64,000 nucleotides of DNA from Camillea tinctor (GCA_022578605.1 MU394135.1:64617-128616), one strand, 5' to 3'; shown: positions 48,883-61,401, counted from the stretch's first letter. Notes: generated by a model not told the origin, from the sequence alone. Numbers and translations: made by a program.

Positions 48883-49180
48883 CACTCAGGCAGACAAATA
48901 CTAGTGGCGGAGGGCAAAATATGGGTATTAACAGGTGAATATAGAGAACCATCTTTCAATGTGGTGTAGACCCAAGACTAGAGGCACCCATGTATGTATA
49001 ATGACGAAGGCTTGATGAACCAAGTTATATAACGGGTCGGCGGAATCATAGAAATAACCATAAATTTCCTGGTCTAACTTTTTACTCATGCAACAGTATA
49101 GGGCATATAGATAGAGGAAACGCATGGACACACATTCATACAGCATACGATAGGTAAACACCTGCATCAGATTGGATCAT
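48883..49180. other. Short convergent intergenic region
   Basis: The TPR gene and the nucleoside-hydrolase-like gene end toward each other across 298 bases. Nothing else is seen. Confidence 0.6.
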
Positions 49181-50686
49181 CTATCTACCTACTGAGTGAC
49201 CTAGTGCTTCTGTGATCGTATCGTATTTCTTTCCCGAAGCCCCTTTCGACCTGTGGTTAGTCAACTGCACAATAACTCTTTTATATGTTATTAGGCTTGG
49301 TGTCCCATCATCTTTAACTTCGAGTACGAAATGAAGCGCCTGGCCTTTATCGAGCGCCTTGCCAGTAAGTATATCCACCGCACATATCTCTGGTGGTGGA
49401 AGTTGCACCTTGACTATGGCACCTGTTCTCCCGGCGTCTGTAGCCTCAAAAGATACATCTGGCACTTGATGCCAGTGGACTTGTGAGTGTGACTTGGTAG
49501 GCTCCTTATACTGGAACCAGCGAAAAGACAGTTTATCCTCGTCGGGATCGTAGCTCTTAGAAGCATCCAGCACGAGTTCAGACTCGGCTTCTGCTTCTAT
49601 GAATAGCGGTTCGGGACCGGAGCTGCTCTCGTTAACCACAACTACCGGCGCATGATTCACCTTTGAGCGATCGTCGGTCAACGTCCACTGCATACGCCCG
49701 GCAAAGTCACTCTGGAATGCGTCTCTCCAGCGCCAGATTGTAGCCTGGTTCGTGACGAATTTCTTGCCGTTCTTGCCTACAACCTCATCCCTTGTATCTG
49801 AGTAGTGCTTTGCGGCACCACCAAGATCGGTCAGCGCGTACCGCCCTCCCCAACTACCCCAGTGAGGATTCTCAGGCGAGCCCAGCCCATTCTGAATGAG
49901 GTAGAGGAACGTTGGGGTGTCCCCTTCCATGATAAAGGAGTAATCTGGATACACCTCGCCCAAGGGGCCGATTTGGATGTTTTTCCCGAGCCACTCCTTC
50001 GTAACCTTGGTGATATCCGGGCCTCCGTCGTCAAGACGAAAGAGGATATCGCCTGAGATGCCGGTCCAGGCCGCTAGACCGTACTCGCCCCAGGCATGGG
50101 TGGAGCATATGTAGAATACATCTGGATAATTAACACGGATCCATAAACCCGTGTCATCTTGATCGCTGATGGTATAAACTCGCAACTTCGCGCGAAGCTG
50201 TGCGCACTCAGGCTCGGATCTCGTCCGATGTATGTGCTGTAGGGCTTGCGCGAGCACGTTGGCGCCTCCCCAAGATAGCACCCATAGCGGCTGATCTGAT
50301 GCATCGAGGCGATCGATAAGTAGCGCTGCACCTTCGCTCAGCGGGGCTTCCGGGCGTAAAGCTTCCTTGCCGTAACAGCTAGGTCCGGCCTTGACGATTG
50401 AGAGAAGGTATTCCGCACTTGGATATTGGTTGTCGGGATGGACATGCGCATTCAGATTCGTAACGACTTTTCCGTAGGCTTTGATTATCCTTTCCATGTC
50501 CTCGGGATGCACGTTGGTTCTCATCCAGGTAGAAGTACAGGCGACGAGGCCTTGAATATCAAATTCGTTGCCATAGAGTAGCAGTCTAACAAGAGATTCT
50601 GCATCATCAGGCTCGTTGGATATATCGGATACTACGAACACCCGATGTTTGACGGTGCATAGTCTCAGCCGTGAATGATCTGCCAT
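49181..50686 (-). CDS. Sde182/DUF1593 nucleoside-hydrolase-like protein (501 aa)
   Basis: Single exon. ATG at 50684-50686. The N-terminal RVFVVSDISNEPDDAESLVR (15-34) is the Asp-rich metal site of the nucleoside-hydrolase fold as found in the Sde182/DUF1593 family. LWVLSWGGANVLAQAL and the ISDQDDTG stretch fit the same fold. Residues about 345-480 form a beta-rich C-terminal domain: NHAPVVVVN, then LDASKSYDPDEDKLSFRWFQ, like a PKD/Sde182-C module, ending with a Lys/Ser-rich tail. Members from bacteria were named for cellulose binding or are linked to polysaccharide loci; the true substrate is unsettled. There is no signal peptide in this copy, so it appears intracellular, unlike many relatives. 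Ordinary neighbours do not clarify the pathway. Confidence 0.85.
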   Translation of the reverse strand: MADHSRLRLCTVKHRVFVVSDISNEPDDAESLVRLLLYGNEFDIQGLVACTSTWMRTNVHPEDMERIIKAYGKVVTNLNAHVHPDNQYPSAEYLLSIVKAGPSCYGKEALRPEAPLSEGAALLIDRLDASDQPLWVLSWGGANVLAQALQHIHRTRSEPECAQLRAKLRVYTISDQDDTGLWIRVNYPDVFYICSTHAWGEYGLAAWTGISGDILFRLDDGGPDITKVTKEWLGKNIQIGPLGEVYPDYSFIMEGDTPTFLYLIQNGLGSPENPHWGSWGGRYALTDLGGAAKHYSDTRDEVVGKNGKKFVTNQATIWRWRDAFQSDFAGRMQWTLTDDRSKVNHAPVVVVNESSSGPEPLFIEAEAESELVLDASKSYDPDEDKLSFRWFQYKEPTKSHSQVHWHQVPDVSFEATDAGRTGAIVKVQLPPPEICAVDILTGKALDKGQALHFVLEVKDDGTPSLITYKRVIVQLTNHRSKGASGKKYDTITEALGHSVGR

Positions 50687-52842
50687 TTTTCTGGGGTGTA
50701 GGAGTATTCAACATAGACCATCAGTTGTGGGCTTGTAAAAGTGCATAAACACCATCAGCAATTGACGGGTTGCAAATAGTTGTATACCGCATCAAAAAGA
50801 ACAGCCCGCCTAAATCTGGTATTAGACCTGTATGAACGACTTTCACATGTAGAGGATTGAAGTTAACCACAGTCAATCCAGCACAGGATGTGATATTAGT
50901 TCCGCTGCCCTCTATATTTGGTATCTGGAGCCCCCTTTTTGACGACCGAATAGGTTACAGCAACTCGCTTGACCTCTCCGAACAGAGTCATTCCACCACC
51001 GCCGATTAGCTCTACTTAGTAGTGAGCAAATTCGTTTAGACGGCCCCGAATTTCATGCGCTAATTGGTCTTCAACCCTGAAAGCATGGCGTGTGGCCGGG
51101 AATTCCACCAGCTCCCGACCGATGAGGTGCTTAATATTTCCTTTCAGAGAAACGCCCGGATTTTTTTTTTTCGTGGTTTAGCCAAAGGCCGTCAGAGATG
51201 ATCTACATACAGGGGTGCTTTAGGGAACAGTCTAGCTTTCCCGTGTACATGCGTTAGGTAGGTTACAAATTTACGACCGCATTCAGCTCCTCATCCTACA
51301 TACCCCATAACAGCGTTACTCCCCGCATTTCCATCACACGGCATGTAGTCATGAACGAAAGACATGATTGAAAAGAACAGAAAGCTAGCTTTGAACAACT
51401 GACTGCTCTCTGAAAATAATCTTAAGCCGTTGTTTAATCGAGACTGTCATATATAAGCCGAGACATGGAATTATATAAGCGGTTAACATGACTATAATCT
51501 AAATTCATGTTCAATTGGGAATATAAGAGATTTCTTTAGTGTCTCATACTTCAGCTGCTGTTGAGATTGGTATTGTCCTTCGAAGATATGCCAGGGAAAG
51601 GAATGATCACGGAATGGGGGCTCTGCGTAAGAACCCAAGCAAGTACTCAGGTAATCCAGATGTTGGAATTATACATGCGATACCGCTACTTATTCCTAGA
51701 AACAGTCTCTTAGTTCTCTAACATAAGAGATACGTACCGCCACGTACGAAGTATATAATGATCTATCAGTCATGACACCATCCTTGCGCCCTTTTCTATC
51801 AGCTATCGACCGTCTTCAGAAGAACCGTACATCAAAGCCAATGACAGAAACAGTAATGTTATCATAAACGCTAGCTGAAGTTTATCACATGTTACGCCGA
51901 CCTATGCTGACCTATCTTGGTATCCTACACGTCTTAAAAATATTTGGACTTGTCGGCGTGAAGAGTAGAAGACAATACAAGACATAGTAGCAAGCCTTTG
52001 AATTGACCCGAACCCTCCTTTTCCGGGAAAAAGCCTTAAGATCTCACCGATCACTCCAATAAGAAGGCCTTAGACTAGCTTTTCCCCTGCAGCTGATAAA
52101 CTGATTACGCATGTGAACATAAGATGAACGTGGGGGAATATGATGAAATTTACCTAAGTGCAGGTATATAGTGTATGTAAATGATGGGTAATAGGGCCGT
52201 ATAGTGGGGTGACAACCCCATATTCCAACACCGCAATACGATATATAGGTGGTGTGCTGAGGCGTTTATGTCAAAGAGACTCCATTCGTCCTTCTAGTTA
52301 TACCCAAGCCTAGATTATGAACCATCTCTTTAATGGTGCAAGACATGTGAAAATTTCAATGTTAGATTTAACAATAGTATTTATTAACTAGGCTATGTGC
52401 AGAGGCCACATGGTTATACCTACAGAATTTATTACGGTCGTATACCCAGTAAAGATGTTACCGGCTGTAAAGTACAATAAGATCATCACCGCAATCTATT
52501 GTAGCTGGGAGAGAATCATCAGATCAGGCACACCATTGACCAAAATATATTTGCGAAATTTTGGGCCTGTATGTATATTAAGTTATTATATAGTGTTACA
52601 AACAAGGTCCTCCATTGTTGTTTGTCCCCCCATCTTACCCATCTATCTAGGTATTCTCTATGTGTGTTTGGTGGCGTTGCGCTGCAACGCTTCATTGCTT
52701 TTTCTGCAAACCACCACACCACACTGAGGCGCCTGACACTCAGCTCGCTTACGTTCAACATCAATCACAGTCACGATGAGAACAAACCATTGTCAACCCC
52801 GCTCTATAGTAGTTATTGATAAGAACAACAAAATCCCTCAAG
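50687..52842. other. 2.2-kb divergent intergenic region
   Basis: No gene is supported. It carries the promoter of the nucleoside-hydrolase-like gene at the left and of the MATE-like gene at the right. A 12-base T run occurs at about 51161. Confidence 0.5.
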
Positions 52843-54447
52843 ATGGCAAGATTCCTATCATGGACCTTCAGGCAAATCCGCCGTGGATACACGATGTTGC
52901 CCAGAGATGACAGCACGTCTAACGATAATTCGCGATCCTCTCCGGACGTGGAGGCTAGCGATCGGCCCAGCAATGAACCAGCTCAGATACTTAGCAGCTA
53001 TAGAAATACCTATTCCGGTGTTCTTATCTTTAATATTTCTGCATTTATTCTGCCGGCACTCTACAGCACTCTTAGCAAGCTATGGGTAGCCAACATAGAC
53101 TCCTCGCTCGTCGTCACGACAGACGTGTACACATACATCGGCGTGGTAACCGAGGTGCTCAACGAAGGTCTCCCTCGCGCCGCCTGGGTCATCATAGGGG
53201 ACAAGGCATCCCGCTCTCTGGCGCAGCGCCTGAGTCTCACTCACACGCTCATTCTCTTCCAGTCCATCCTCGGATTGATAATGAGTGTAGCCTTCGTCGG
53301 GGGAGCAGCCACATTTGCCAAGGCCTTCGTACCGATCGAAGTCCGCGCCGCTAGCCTAACCTACGTCCGAATCAGCGCATTCTCGGCCTTAAGCTCCGCC
53401 ATTGAAACCGCCGTAGCCTCGGCGACACGCGCGCTCGACAAGCCAGATGTCCCGCTAGTCATCAGCACGGCAAAGTTTGCCGTGAACATTGCTCTGGACA
53501 TGCTCATCATCTCGAAGTTCCACGTCGGAAACTACCAACCGAATATCAACATGCAAGCTGGCATCCAGCTCACGTGCAATATGACGGCTGCGTTCGTAGG
53601 GCTTGGCTACTTTATGTGGATGACTCGGTTACACCGCAGACGCCATGACGGGAGGGAGCATGGGATGAGTGACGATGAATGGGAGGATCAAACCCGCCCC
53701 AGCTTAGGTGCTTTGGCCGTATTGTTGCGACCGGGGCTCCTCACCCTGACCGAGTCGGCGATCCGCAATGCTCTCTACCTCTGGCTGGTTAGCACGATTG
53801 TCGCACTAGGGTCGACGTACGCGACTGCGTGGGGAATATTCAATACAATCCGCTGGGGGCTAGTGATGGTTCCGGTGCAGTCACTGGAGGCGACGAGCCT
53901 TGCGTTCGTGGGTCATCTCTGGGGCTCTTGGCGTCGCGATATCGGTAAAGCGACACGCAGACCGGGTCGTGTCGCCGCTAGAACCATCCTCCATATCTCC
54001 AAACCTGCGTTTATTTCGCTTGCTATCGCCTTGGTCGTGGAGATTCCGTTCGCCATTTCCCTCTCAATCTGGGGCACTAGGCCCTTTGCCTACTTCCTGA
54101 GCGAGTCAGAAGATGTCGCGGACGTGACAGCGTACATGTGGCGGACTATCGATTGGTGTTATATATTCTATGCAATGTCGACTCAACTTGCAACGATACT
54201 ACTCGCCACCCGTCCGAAATGGTACCTATACCAGAGCCTAGCCAGCAATATCTTCTACGTTCTTCCTTGGGCAATCGTTTGTCAGGTTATAGATCTAGAT
54301 GAGAATAACGCCTGGACCTATCACAGCCTTGTCTTCGGTGGGAGCCTAGTTTTCAGCTTCATTACTATACTGATTGTTGATGCACTATGGGCTTGGACGT
54401 TAATAGCAGGGAGGGCGAGACTCGAGACCTTTAGAGAGAATCGGTAG
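52843..54447 (+). CDS. MATE-like multidrug/toxin extrusion family membrane protein (534 aa)
   Basis: Single exon. The ATG at 52843 (caagATGGCA) begins [15 protein letters not shown]. The frame is open further upstream but has no other good ATG. After about 60 hydrophilic residues, a dozen TM helices can be traced, beginning [20 protein letters not shown]. Residue patterns resemble the MatE fold of fungal hypotheticals: [60 protein letters not shown] and [18 protein letters not shown]. The Q-S-L-E-A-T-S motif near the second half is typical. The two halves look like an internal repeat. Probable efflux of small molecules across the plasma or vacuolar membrane. The MATE assignment is by resemblance only. 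Confidence 0.75.
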   Translation: MARFLSWTFRQIRRGYTMLPRDDSTSNDNSRSSPDVEASDRPSNEPAQILSSYRNTYSGVLIFNISAFILPALYSTLSKLWVANIDSSLVVTTDVYTYIGVVTEVLNEGLPRAAWVIIGDKASRSLAQRLSLTHTLILFQSILGLIMSVAFVGGAATFAKAFVPIEVRAASLTYVRISAFSALSSAIETAVASATRALDKPDVPLVISTAKFAVNIALDMLIISKFHVGNYQPNINMQAGIQLTCNMTAAFVGLGYFMWMTRLHRRRHDGREHGMSDDEWEDQTRPSLGALAVLLRPGLLTLTESAIRNALYLWLVSTIVALGSTYATAWGIFNTIRWGLVMVPVQSLEATSLAFVGHLWGSWRRDIGKATRRPGRVAARTILHISKPAFISLAIALVVEIPFAISLSIWGTRPFAYFLSESEDVADVTAYMWRTIDWCYIFYAMSTQLATILLATRPKWYLYQSLASNIFYVLPWAIVCQVIDLDENNAWTYHSLVFGGSLVFSFITILIVDALWAWTLIAGRARLETFRENR

Positions 54448-55173
54448 GGACTAATATACTGAGTTATAATCAATTATCAATGAATATGGTCATATTTTTC
54501 CACTTTACTCGTTGTAGATGTCCTTATAAGGATTTAGGTTACTAGTCGACCTCGTCAGTTTCGACAGTTAGATCACTTATGGTAATGACAATCAAAGTTA
54601 GAATGAATATGTAGTTGCACATAAATAACAGTAAATATGAATTGCCCAAGCTTTATTCCACAGGCAGCAAGGCCAACTACTAATATGCCCTATTCGTTTT
54701 GCTTTTCATATTTTACTTACACTTTCACGACAGGCAGGCGTCGATTTTGGTGGCTGGCGGCCTCTTGGTCGAAAGGCCTGCTTTCTCTACTCGAGGTTTG
54801 CCATCCCCATTGAATATCTGGCTATATTTCTCTTCTAACATGAAGGTTTACAACTCTGAATGGTACTGATACCTGCCTTTTTGTCTAGGAAATCGAAAAT
54901 TATTTGAAGCTATAATCACTGACAACTAACTTGTTAAAGATACTTGAAAACATAAGGCGTATCAGGAGCTTCTTGCGTAGCTAGAGGTACTGTATGCCAT
55001 TATCACACAGTTCATTGTTGAATATAATATATACATTAGATTCTTTCAATATAGTCTAAAACGTAATAATCGTGTTCGCCTGACGAATAAAATAGGTCGC
55101 GTAGCCGAGGGCACTCTTGTTTATAATACTACAATTCAAACGTAGCTTTAATGATACGTGATCCGTATCTGGT
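54448..55173. other. Intergenic region
   Basis: AT-rich convergent spacer between the MATE-like gene and the rhodopsin-like gene; no gene or structured element is recognised. Confidence 0.5.
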
Positions 55174-57127
55174 CTACCAGCACTCTGTGTTCTGCTGGTC
55201 GTGACCTATGGTCCCACGACCAATGCTCCTGCTCTCAATGTCTACACTAGTCTCACAGACTATTGCATTCGCCGGTGTTTTGTTTACACCCCCACTCTTT
55301 AGCAAGCTGTCTTCGTCCTGAAGTCGACTCCACTTGCCCTGCTCATTAAATTTCCCCTTTTGATGTACATGGGCGCCCTGAGGTGGAAGAGCACCAAGTT
55401 GTGTGCCTTTCGAGTTTTCATATCGGAGATCGGACGGATCTGATGCGGATTTGAATGTCGAAAACACGTTTTTCATCAGTCTTCGGAGAGGAGGCAGCGA
55501 GCATGCAACAATTCCCAACCCAACCTCGAGCTCTGAGGTAAGGACGATGACTCCAGTGTGATCTGTGATAGCCTGTGTTAGTTTAGGGTCTACCTTCATC
55601 CTCATCACGCTTGAGCTTACATAGGTAGTTATCAGGATACACTGTTTTATCCCAATATTTGTAGAACAACATTCGCACAAAGGCAGCAATGCTAGCCATG
55701 ATACCCAGACCCAGAATACATATCAAAGCGATCTTCGAACGTCGAGGCATCTGTAGATTGGAGATGACAAAGAAAGGCAGCAGTGCGCTCACCCAACTAC
55801 AAGTTGAGAGGTTAGTAATTAGTTTCAGTAAGAATCTCAGTACTTTTGTTGGTAGGCAACCCCAAAGGTTTTTTTCTTGGAGAGCTTTCTTTTGGAGTAA
55901 AGTTCCGAATCAAAGTGACAAAGCCTTGCAGTGATAAAGAAAAAATTACTTACTCGCTGAGCATTTGGAAGGTTGACCCGACTAAGCTGACAATTTCAAG
56001 ACTGCCGAGACCCTTGGATCCGAACGTGCATACACCCCTATGAAAACATCAGTATATCGTGTCCGATAATCCAGTAGAAAAGAGACTACTTACAAATCAG
56101 GGTTCCAATACACAAAGATAGGGCGGCAATTAGTCAGGACGAAGACACCAGCTATTCCAGCAGCTACGATCATCATTACAGCATTGCCAATAGCAATCCA
56201 CCGATACAGACTTGGTTTGGGACATATCCGTAGGACCGTAAGTGTGATTGAAACTTTGGTAGTAGACGACGCAGCAAAGTACAGGATCTCGTAGTCTAAT
56301 ATACGTTAGTAACCAATTCCATTCTATGAGCACACCTTCGATAATTAGGTATGGTTGTTATAATACAAACGCTGAATTCATCACAAGGCAGGGAAAAAAA
56401 AAGGGGGGGGGGGGGGGGGGGGGGTAAAAAAAAAAAAAAAAATAATTTATTTAAAAAAAAAAAAAAACTTTTTTGTTGTATTTTTTTAAGTTGGTGAAAT
56501 GGGNNNNNNNNNNGCCCGCCCCCCCCCCCCCCCCCCCCCCCCGCCCCCCCCCCCCCCCCCCCCGCCCCCCCCCCCCCCCCCCCCCCCCCCCAACTAAACA
56601 TACTATTCAGAAGTTAGTTAATACCATAGGAAGACAAGCAATTTATAAAAGATAATAAATGCAATATTCCAGTATATGTACCGGGGATGTTCAATACGTA
56701 CCACATGAAATATTCGATAGCACGAATCTCGAGCAACTGCTGCTTTGAAGCCTCTAGAGATGAATCTAGAGCACCGAGTCCGAAATATGTGGACATGACA
56801 CCTAGGACATTAGAGGGAATGAATGTGACCTAGAAAATTAAGAACAGGAAAATCAGAAGTTAGACCATTGGTAAAGGGATAATCGTCTGGTTAGCAGGTG
56901 TGAGGTTTTAAACTTACATATCCACCAATCGCCAAAATATCATCCCAACCCCATCGTTGCTCTGGACCAAAGCGAACCCACGCACGGAGAGCAATGATTA
57001 TAGTCGCTGTGATCGAGAAGAAGTAGATGAGACCATTAATTGGAGGTCCAAGATCTATCGGCTGGATATGAGGCGTCGCGTAGGCTGCTGCTTGCAACCG
57101 CTCCCCTTCTGCGACGGACGCCGACAT
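55174..57127 (-). CDS. Rhodopsin/PTH11-like seven-TM integral membrane protein (about 395 aa), interrupted by an assembly gap
   Basis: Exons (minus strand): 56918-57127, 56702-56829, 56094-56295, 55954-56037, 55621-55796, 55174-55562. The ATG at 57125-57127 begins MSASVAEGERLQAAAYATPH; then GLIYFFSITATIIIALRAWV and WGWDD, the hallmark of the fungal rhodopsin-domain family. Further marks are YEILYFAASSTTKVSITLTV, VFVLTNCRPIFVYWNP and SALLPFFVISNLQMPRRSK. The tail of about 100 residues is hydrophilic. Relatives include PTH11-type surface receptors. All junctions agree except between exons 2 and 3, where phases differ by one base. This intron (56296-56701) contains the N gap and homopolymer runs, so a small exon may be lost or the sequence may be wrong there. 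Confidence 0.75.
56403..56591. other. Assembly gap with 10 N and homopolymer artefacts
   Basis: A 22-base G run (56403-56424), A-rich runs, ten N (56504-56513) and about 77 nearly pure C (56515-56591) surround the gap. Such sequence is typical of poor base calling at scaffold joins. Glycine- or proline-rich frames across it are meaningless. Confidence 0.95.
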
Positions 57128-58170
57128 TTTTTTAGTGTCCAGCCGTCTTTTGTATATTAGATAAACTTGTAGAAACCTTCGGGGTGAAAAGAGTAGGGAA
57201 TCTGATTATATCAGACTGAGGTGCCCGGCATTATAACAGAGACTAAACGACCGTTGAAGAGTCGGTGGGGACAAAAACGGTCGCCCCGTTCTCTATACTT
57301 TGTACGAATATCATTTCAATGCCTGTCCACGGTCAAGAGCATGATTCTCGCTACCCCATACCTACGTACAAAACTGTAGTCTGTGCTGGGAATGTGTAAA
57401 TTACCTGTCAGCATCCACTTGTTACAGCTTGAGAGATCTGTCATTCAAAGACCATGCGGTATCATTCCCCGGGGCAAGGGTATTTTCCTTAGTGCTTCAG
57501 CTAGCTATAGAGGTCCAACCATGCAGCCAAGTTATGCATGAGAAATAGGTCTTCGGGGCGTTAAGGTATAGTATCCTAAAAGGAGTTCTCTATTAGCGTA
57601 GATCTCCTCTCACCCCCTAAAACTTGCGATTTAGAACTTGGGCAAAATGGATTAGAACAACAGACACCAATTCGATTGCAAACCCTAAAGCTAGGATAGA
57701 TCTGTGCAAAACTCAACAATAACCCCTGATCGGTGTGTTGGTTCAAGATATTTGCATCTGCGTTAAGGAGGAGCCAAGGATACTTCTTCGGGGACGCTAC
57801 TATTAAGGGGCCCCAATACAATAAAACAGGGGTTCAAGCACACTATACTTGACTTACACCGGTCTGGCCAATGAGAATCAACCTCGCCCAATTTGACTAG
57901 GTAGGCTAGGTTGGAGAGATTCCTATGATAATGTACACTATACTACCTAACGGAGAGTCGTAAGTATCCGGGCTCCATAGATCTGATATGTAAGTAATAG
58001 ATAATAAGAAACTTGATCACTTCGAATTTTTTCTGCTTTCTTACGCCTTCTTAGAATACCATTTGCCTTGCCGACTTGGGCACTTACGCCGCAAAACCCA
58101 ATTCTCAAAAGCTTCTTATCTTATTCTAAAAATATTATTTCGGCATCAAGGTCAGAGTAACGGGAGAAAT
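57128..58170. other. Divergent promoter region of the rhodopsin-like and acyltransferase genes
   Basis: The two genes are transcribed away from each other across 1.0 kb. A CTAGGTAGGCTAGG motif lies near 57897. No further gene is supported. Shared regulation is possible but not shown. Confidence 0.5.
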
Positions 58171-59744
58171 ATGTTCAAGAATATGTTCGGCCGTGAGGGG
58201 CCAGCCATTGTGCCAACCGATACAGTTGCACCATTACGCTTTTGGGACGACAATATGGTCCTGAAGTCACTCGTGGTACACTCTCTAGCAAGATACGACA
58301 CAGCACTCGATCCAAAGAAGCTATACAATAGTCTAGAGCGGCTGGCATCTCTCAAGGGGTGGCGAAAGCTAGGAGCCCGGCTACGAAAAAATGTACGAGA
58401 TAGGAGAAAAAATAAGACAGCTCTGTCCCGCATTTTTTTTTCTCACAATCAAACAGGATAAATGCTAACACTGGTACTACCTAGGACAAAGGCGAGATCG
58501 AATATCACGTCCCTGCGCAGTTCACTGCGGAGCGACCCGCCGTATCCTTTTCCCACGTGGAACACGCCATGTCCATCAGCGCGCACCCGCTCGCCTCCAA
58601 GCTCCCTCACCCCCCTAGCAACAGCATGCGCCCCGCCGTAGTGGGCGACCCAGGCGAATTCACATCTCTGGTGCAGTCCGCGCAGACGCCGACAAGCATC
58701 GAGGACTACCTGACCCAGGACCGGGGGCAGCTCGGTCTGCACGTGGTCTCGTTTACCGACGCCACGCTCGTGGTGCTGTACTACAACCACACGTCGTTCG
58801 ACCTGCTGGGCTGGGGCGCGCTGATGACGGCCTGGACGCACGTGCTGCACGGGCGCGAGGACCAGGTCGCCGCGCCTGCGGGCGGCGATCCCGGCGACGG
58901 TGGGTTCGATGCGTGGCGCGACCTGGGCGCGAGCCCGGCGCAGCGACACGTACTCGCCGATCGTCACATGCCGCTGTCCAGTCTCGTTGGGTATGGGGTA
59001 CGCAACGTGGTAGATATGGCCGTGCGGGCTAAGGAGAACCGCATCGTGTGCGTGCCAGGGGCGTTTGTCAAGAAGCTTAGGGCGCAGGCGTTGGCCGAGC
59101 TAGAGGCCGCCGCCGGTTCTGGTGGTGAGAAGCCGTTCGTCTCCGAAGCTGATGTGCTCGCAGCCTGGTGGGCGCGCATAGCGGTTACGTCGCTCATGTC
59201 GCCCGAGTCAAAGCGTACTATTAGTATCCAATATGCTGCTAGTGCGCGGAAGGCACTTTCACTCTCGACTGATCCTGCGAAGGACCCGTATCTAAGCAAC
59301 ATGTTTACGATATTATATACCCTCCTCCCCGCCCATGAGATAATAAATAAGCCTGTTAGCTACCTTGCCAGCGAAATCCGCCGGTCCATCGTTGAGCAGG
59401 GCACGAGAGAGCAAGTTGAAGCGTACTTTGCTCTCCAGAGACAGTCTCCGGGAAGGATGTTCCCGTCCTTCGGAGATGCCGGCATGCACATGATGACGCT
59501 ATCGAACTGGGGCAAGGCCAACCTATACGGACACGACTTCGGACCAGCTGCCTTGGCAGAAGAGGAAAGGGCAAAGGGGCAGTTCCCGAGTTACATACAG
59601 ACGACCCAGCTGCCCTTCAGTTTTCCTGAGGGCTTTTGTACCATTGGGCAGGATGCGAAGGAAAATTGGTGGCTGTACGGATTTAGAGTCTCTGGGCTCT
59701 GGGCTAAGATTGAAAAGGTTCTTGCCGAAATAGAAGAAGTATAA
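58171..59744 (+). CDS. HTSFD acyltransferase, trichothecene 3-O-acetyltransferase / BAHD-like family (493 aa)
   Basis: Exons: 58171-58392 and 58485-59744, joined in phase 0 (RLRKN to DKGEIEYHVPAQF). The ATG at 58171 gives MFKNMFGREGPAIVPTDTVA; a second in-frame ATG is at 58183. The start VPTDTVAPLRFWDD is typical of fungal acyltransferases in PF02458. The catalytic HxxxD motif is HTSFD at residues 176-180, preceded by LVVLYYN. The second family motif, usually DFGWG, is DFGPA here (425-429). Such enzymes move an acyl group from acyl-CoA to an alcohol or amine of a natural product; the substrate is unknown. Only one other candidate accessory gene (the rhodopsin-like protein) is adjacent, and no synthase is in the window. 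The first part of exon 2 is about three-quarters GC. Confidence 0.87.
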
Positions 59745-61401
59745 TACTGAAAAGAGATACCACTACACTAACATAATATCAGTATTTACATGGCTAGGAT
59801 ACTATCCATTTCACCTATAAAATTATTAGAATTACAGCATATAGATTCTGATTCGTAGTTCCAAATAATCTATAATCGAAGAATAATCCCTTGTTTTCTG
59901 ACCCCCTTTTCACTATATCTAAGTGTGTAGGTACCTCTGTATACACGTCTGTCACAGCATTCTTTTAGCATCGAGTTAACTTTTTATCCTGCTTCGAAGT
60001 CATGCCCAATACTATCGGAGCACCTTGACTATTCTAGCTTTACCTATGTTAGATCTACAGCAACCCCTGTGCTAGTATAATAAGCATCCCCTATCAAAAA
60101 GGAGACATCTCCTGTCTATGATAATGGGTTAGGAGTTAACCTCACTATTAATCATCGACCCACATCCCACATGAACTACGGCGCAGCAGCGTTAGCGTAG
60201 ACTACCTACTTACCGCAACAAAAGCAAATTATTTACCAATCATTATCTCAGGTTACTGCTACCTCCCTCTCCTATAGCATTCGCCTAAAGAATTACTTAG
60301 GTCCTAATCTACCTAGTAGATATTCATCTTTCCATTCCGCGCAACCTTTCGATCGCCTTGGCCCAACCAGCTCACCGGAGGCCCTTTCGTATAGATTACA
60401 AGAAGCCGGGGTGGATCTCAAAACCACAAAAACAATCATATCGGTAGTGTAGAGTGGGTATCCGAAATCGATCAGGGAGGGTTGTCAGCTTAACTGACTT
60501 GTGTTCCTGGCCAGTATGGGGCAAACCTGAGTCAGGAGGTTGGAGATAGGGTAGATGGGCTTTGCTAAAACGGGCGCTAGAGCCAATTCTAGGGACGGGG
60601 CCGTCCCGAAAGAAAGCTAGTGTGGGTTTGGTATTGGTGTTCTAGATTCGCCATACGATCCTCGCAACCACGAGGGCTGCGGGCCCCCTGTGCCACACGT
60701 TGGTATTCGGTATTGGAAATTCCAACACCGCTAAAAGCTAGATATGTACCTTCTAGTCTTTCAGTCACAACGGTACTCTTGGTGAATCCTTTATGGTAAG
60801 TAGGTATATGCTTTGATATTCAGTGATGAACAGTGCCGATCGGATCAGACCGCATCTATAATACCAAGAAAGATGGTAGAGCAGGCTACAGAACCGCATG
60901 ATATTTCACTTTTTCACAAATGATATAGGACATGAAAGTAGATGTTCATCTTGATTTTTATTTCTTCTAACCACACATGGTTAAGAGCTATAATGAACAT
61001 CCATGAGCAGCTAACGGTAAAGACTGGAAGATATAAGGCCCACGTACATCCATACCGTAACTTGTCTAGGCTTTCCTTTGGCCAGGTTATGGGGTGATGC
61101 TGCGACGCTTATAGTCGGAAAGTTGCTACTTTGAGTAACGTCGCCCCCAATATAGGGGCCACTTTGGTGTAATAGTGAAGTTGGCTACAGCCAGGATGAA
61201 AGAGAAGAAAGACTACTTGTAACGAAATGAAATCCCACCAACTACTTATTATCCCACAGGCTGTCAACAGATCCTCTAACACATACGCACACAGTGCAAG
61301 ACTAGGGTATGCTTGTTGATCTCCATCCGCTGCTAGTGATCAAACCCAGTGGCTCCAAAGAGACTTTGACAGTCCAATGTTGGGTTCTAAACCGAGTAGA
61401 T
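59745..61401. other. 1.7-kb convergent intergenic region
   Basis: The acyltransferase and copper ATPase genes end toward each other. AT-rich sequence with ACCTACTTACC and CCTAGTAG-like motifs; nothing else is recognised. Confidence 0.5.

Noticed and set aside
56296..56655. Gly-rich and Pro-rich open frames
   Set aside because: They are translations of homopolymer runs and N at an assembly gap.
55174..59744. Secondary-metabolite gene cluster around the acyltransferase
   Set aside because: No polyketide, peptide or terpene synthase, P450 or cluster regulator is present; two accessory genes are not enough.
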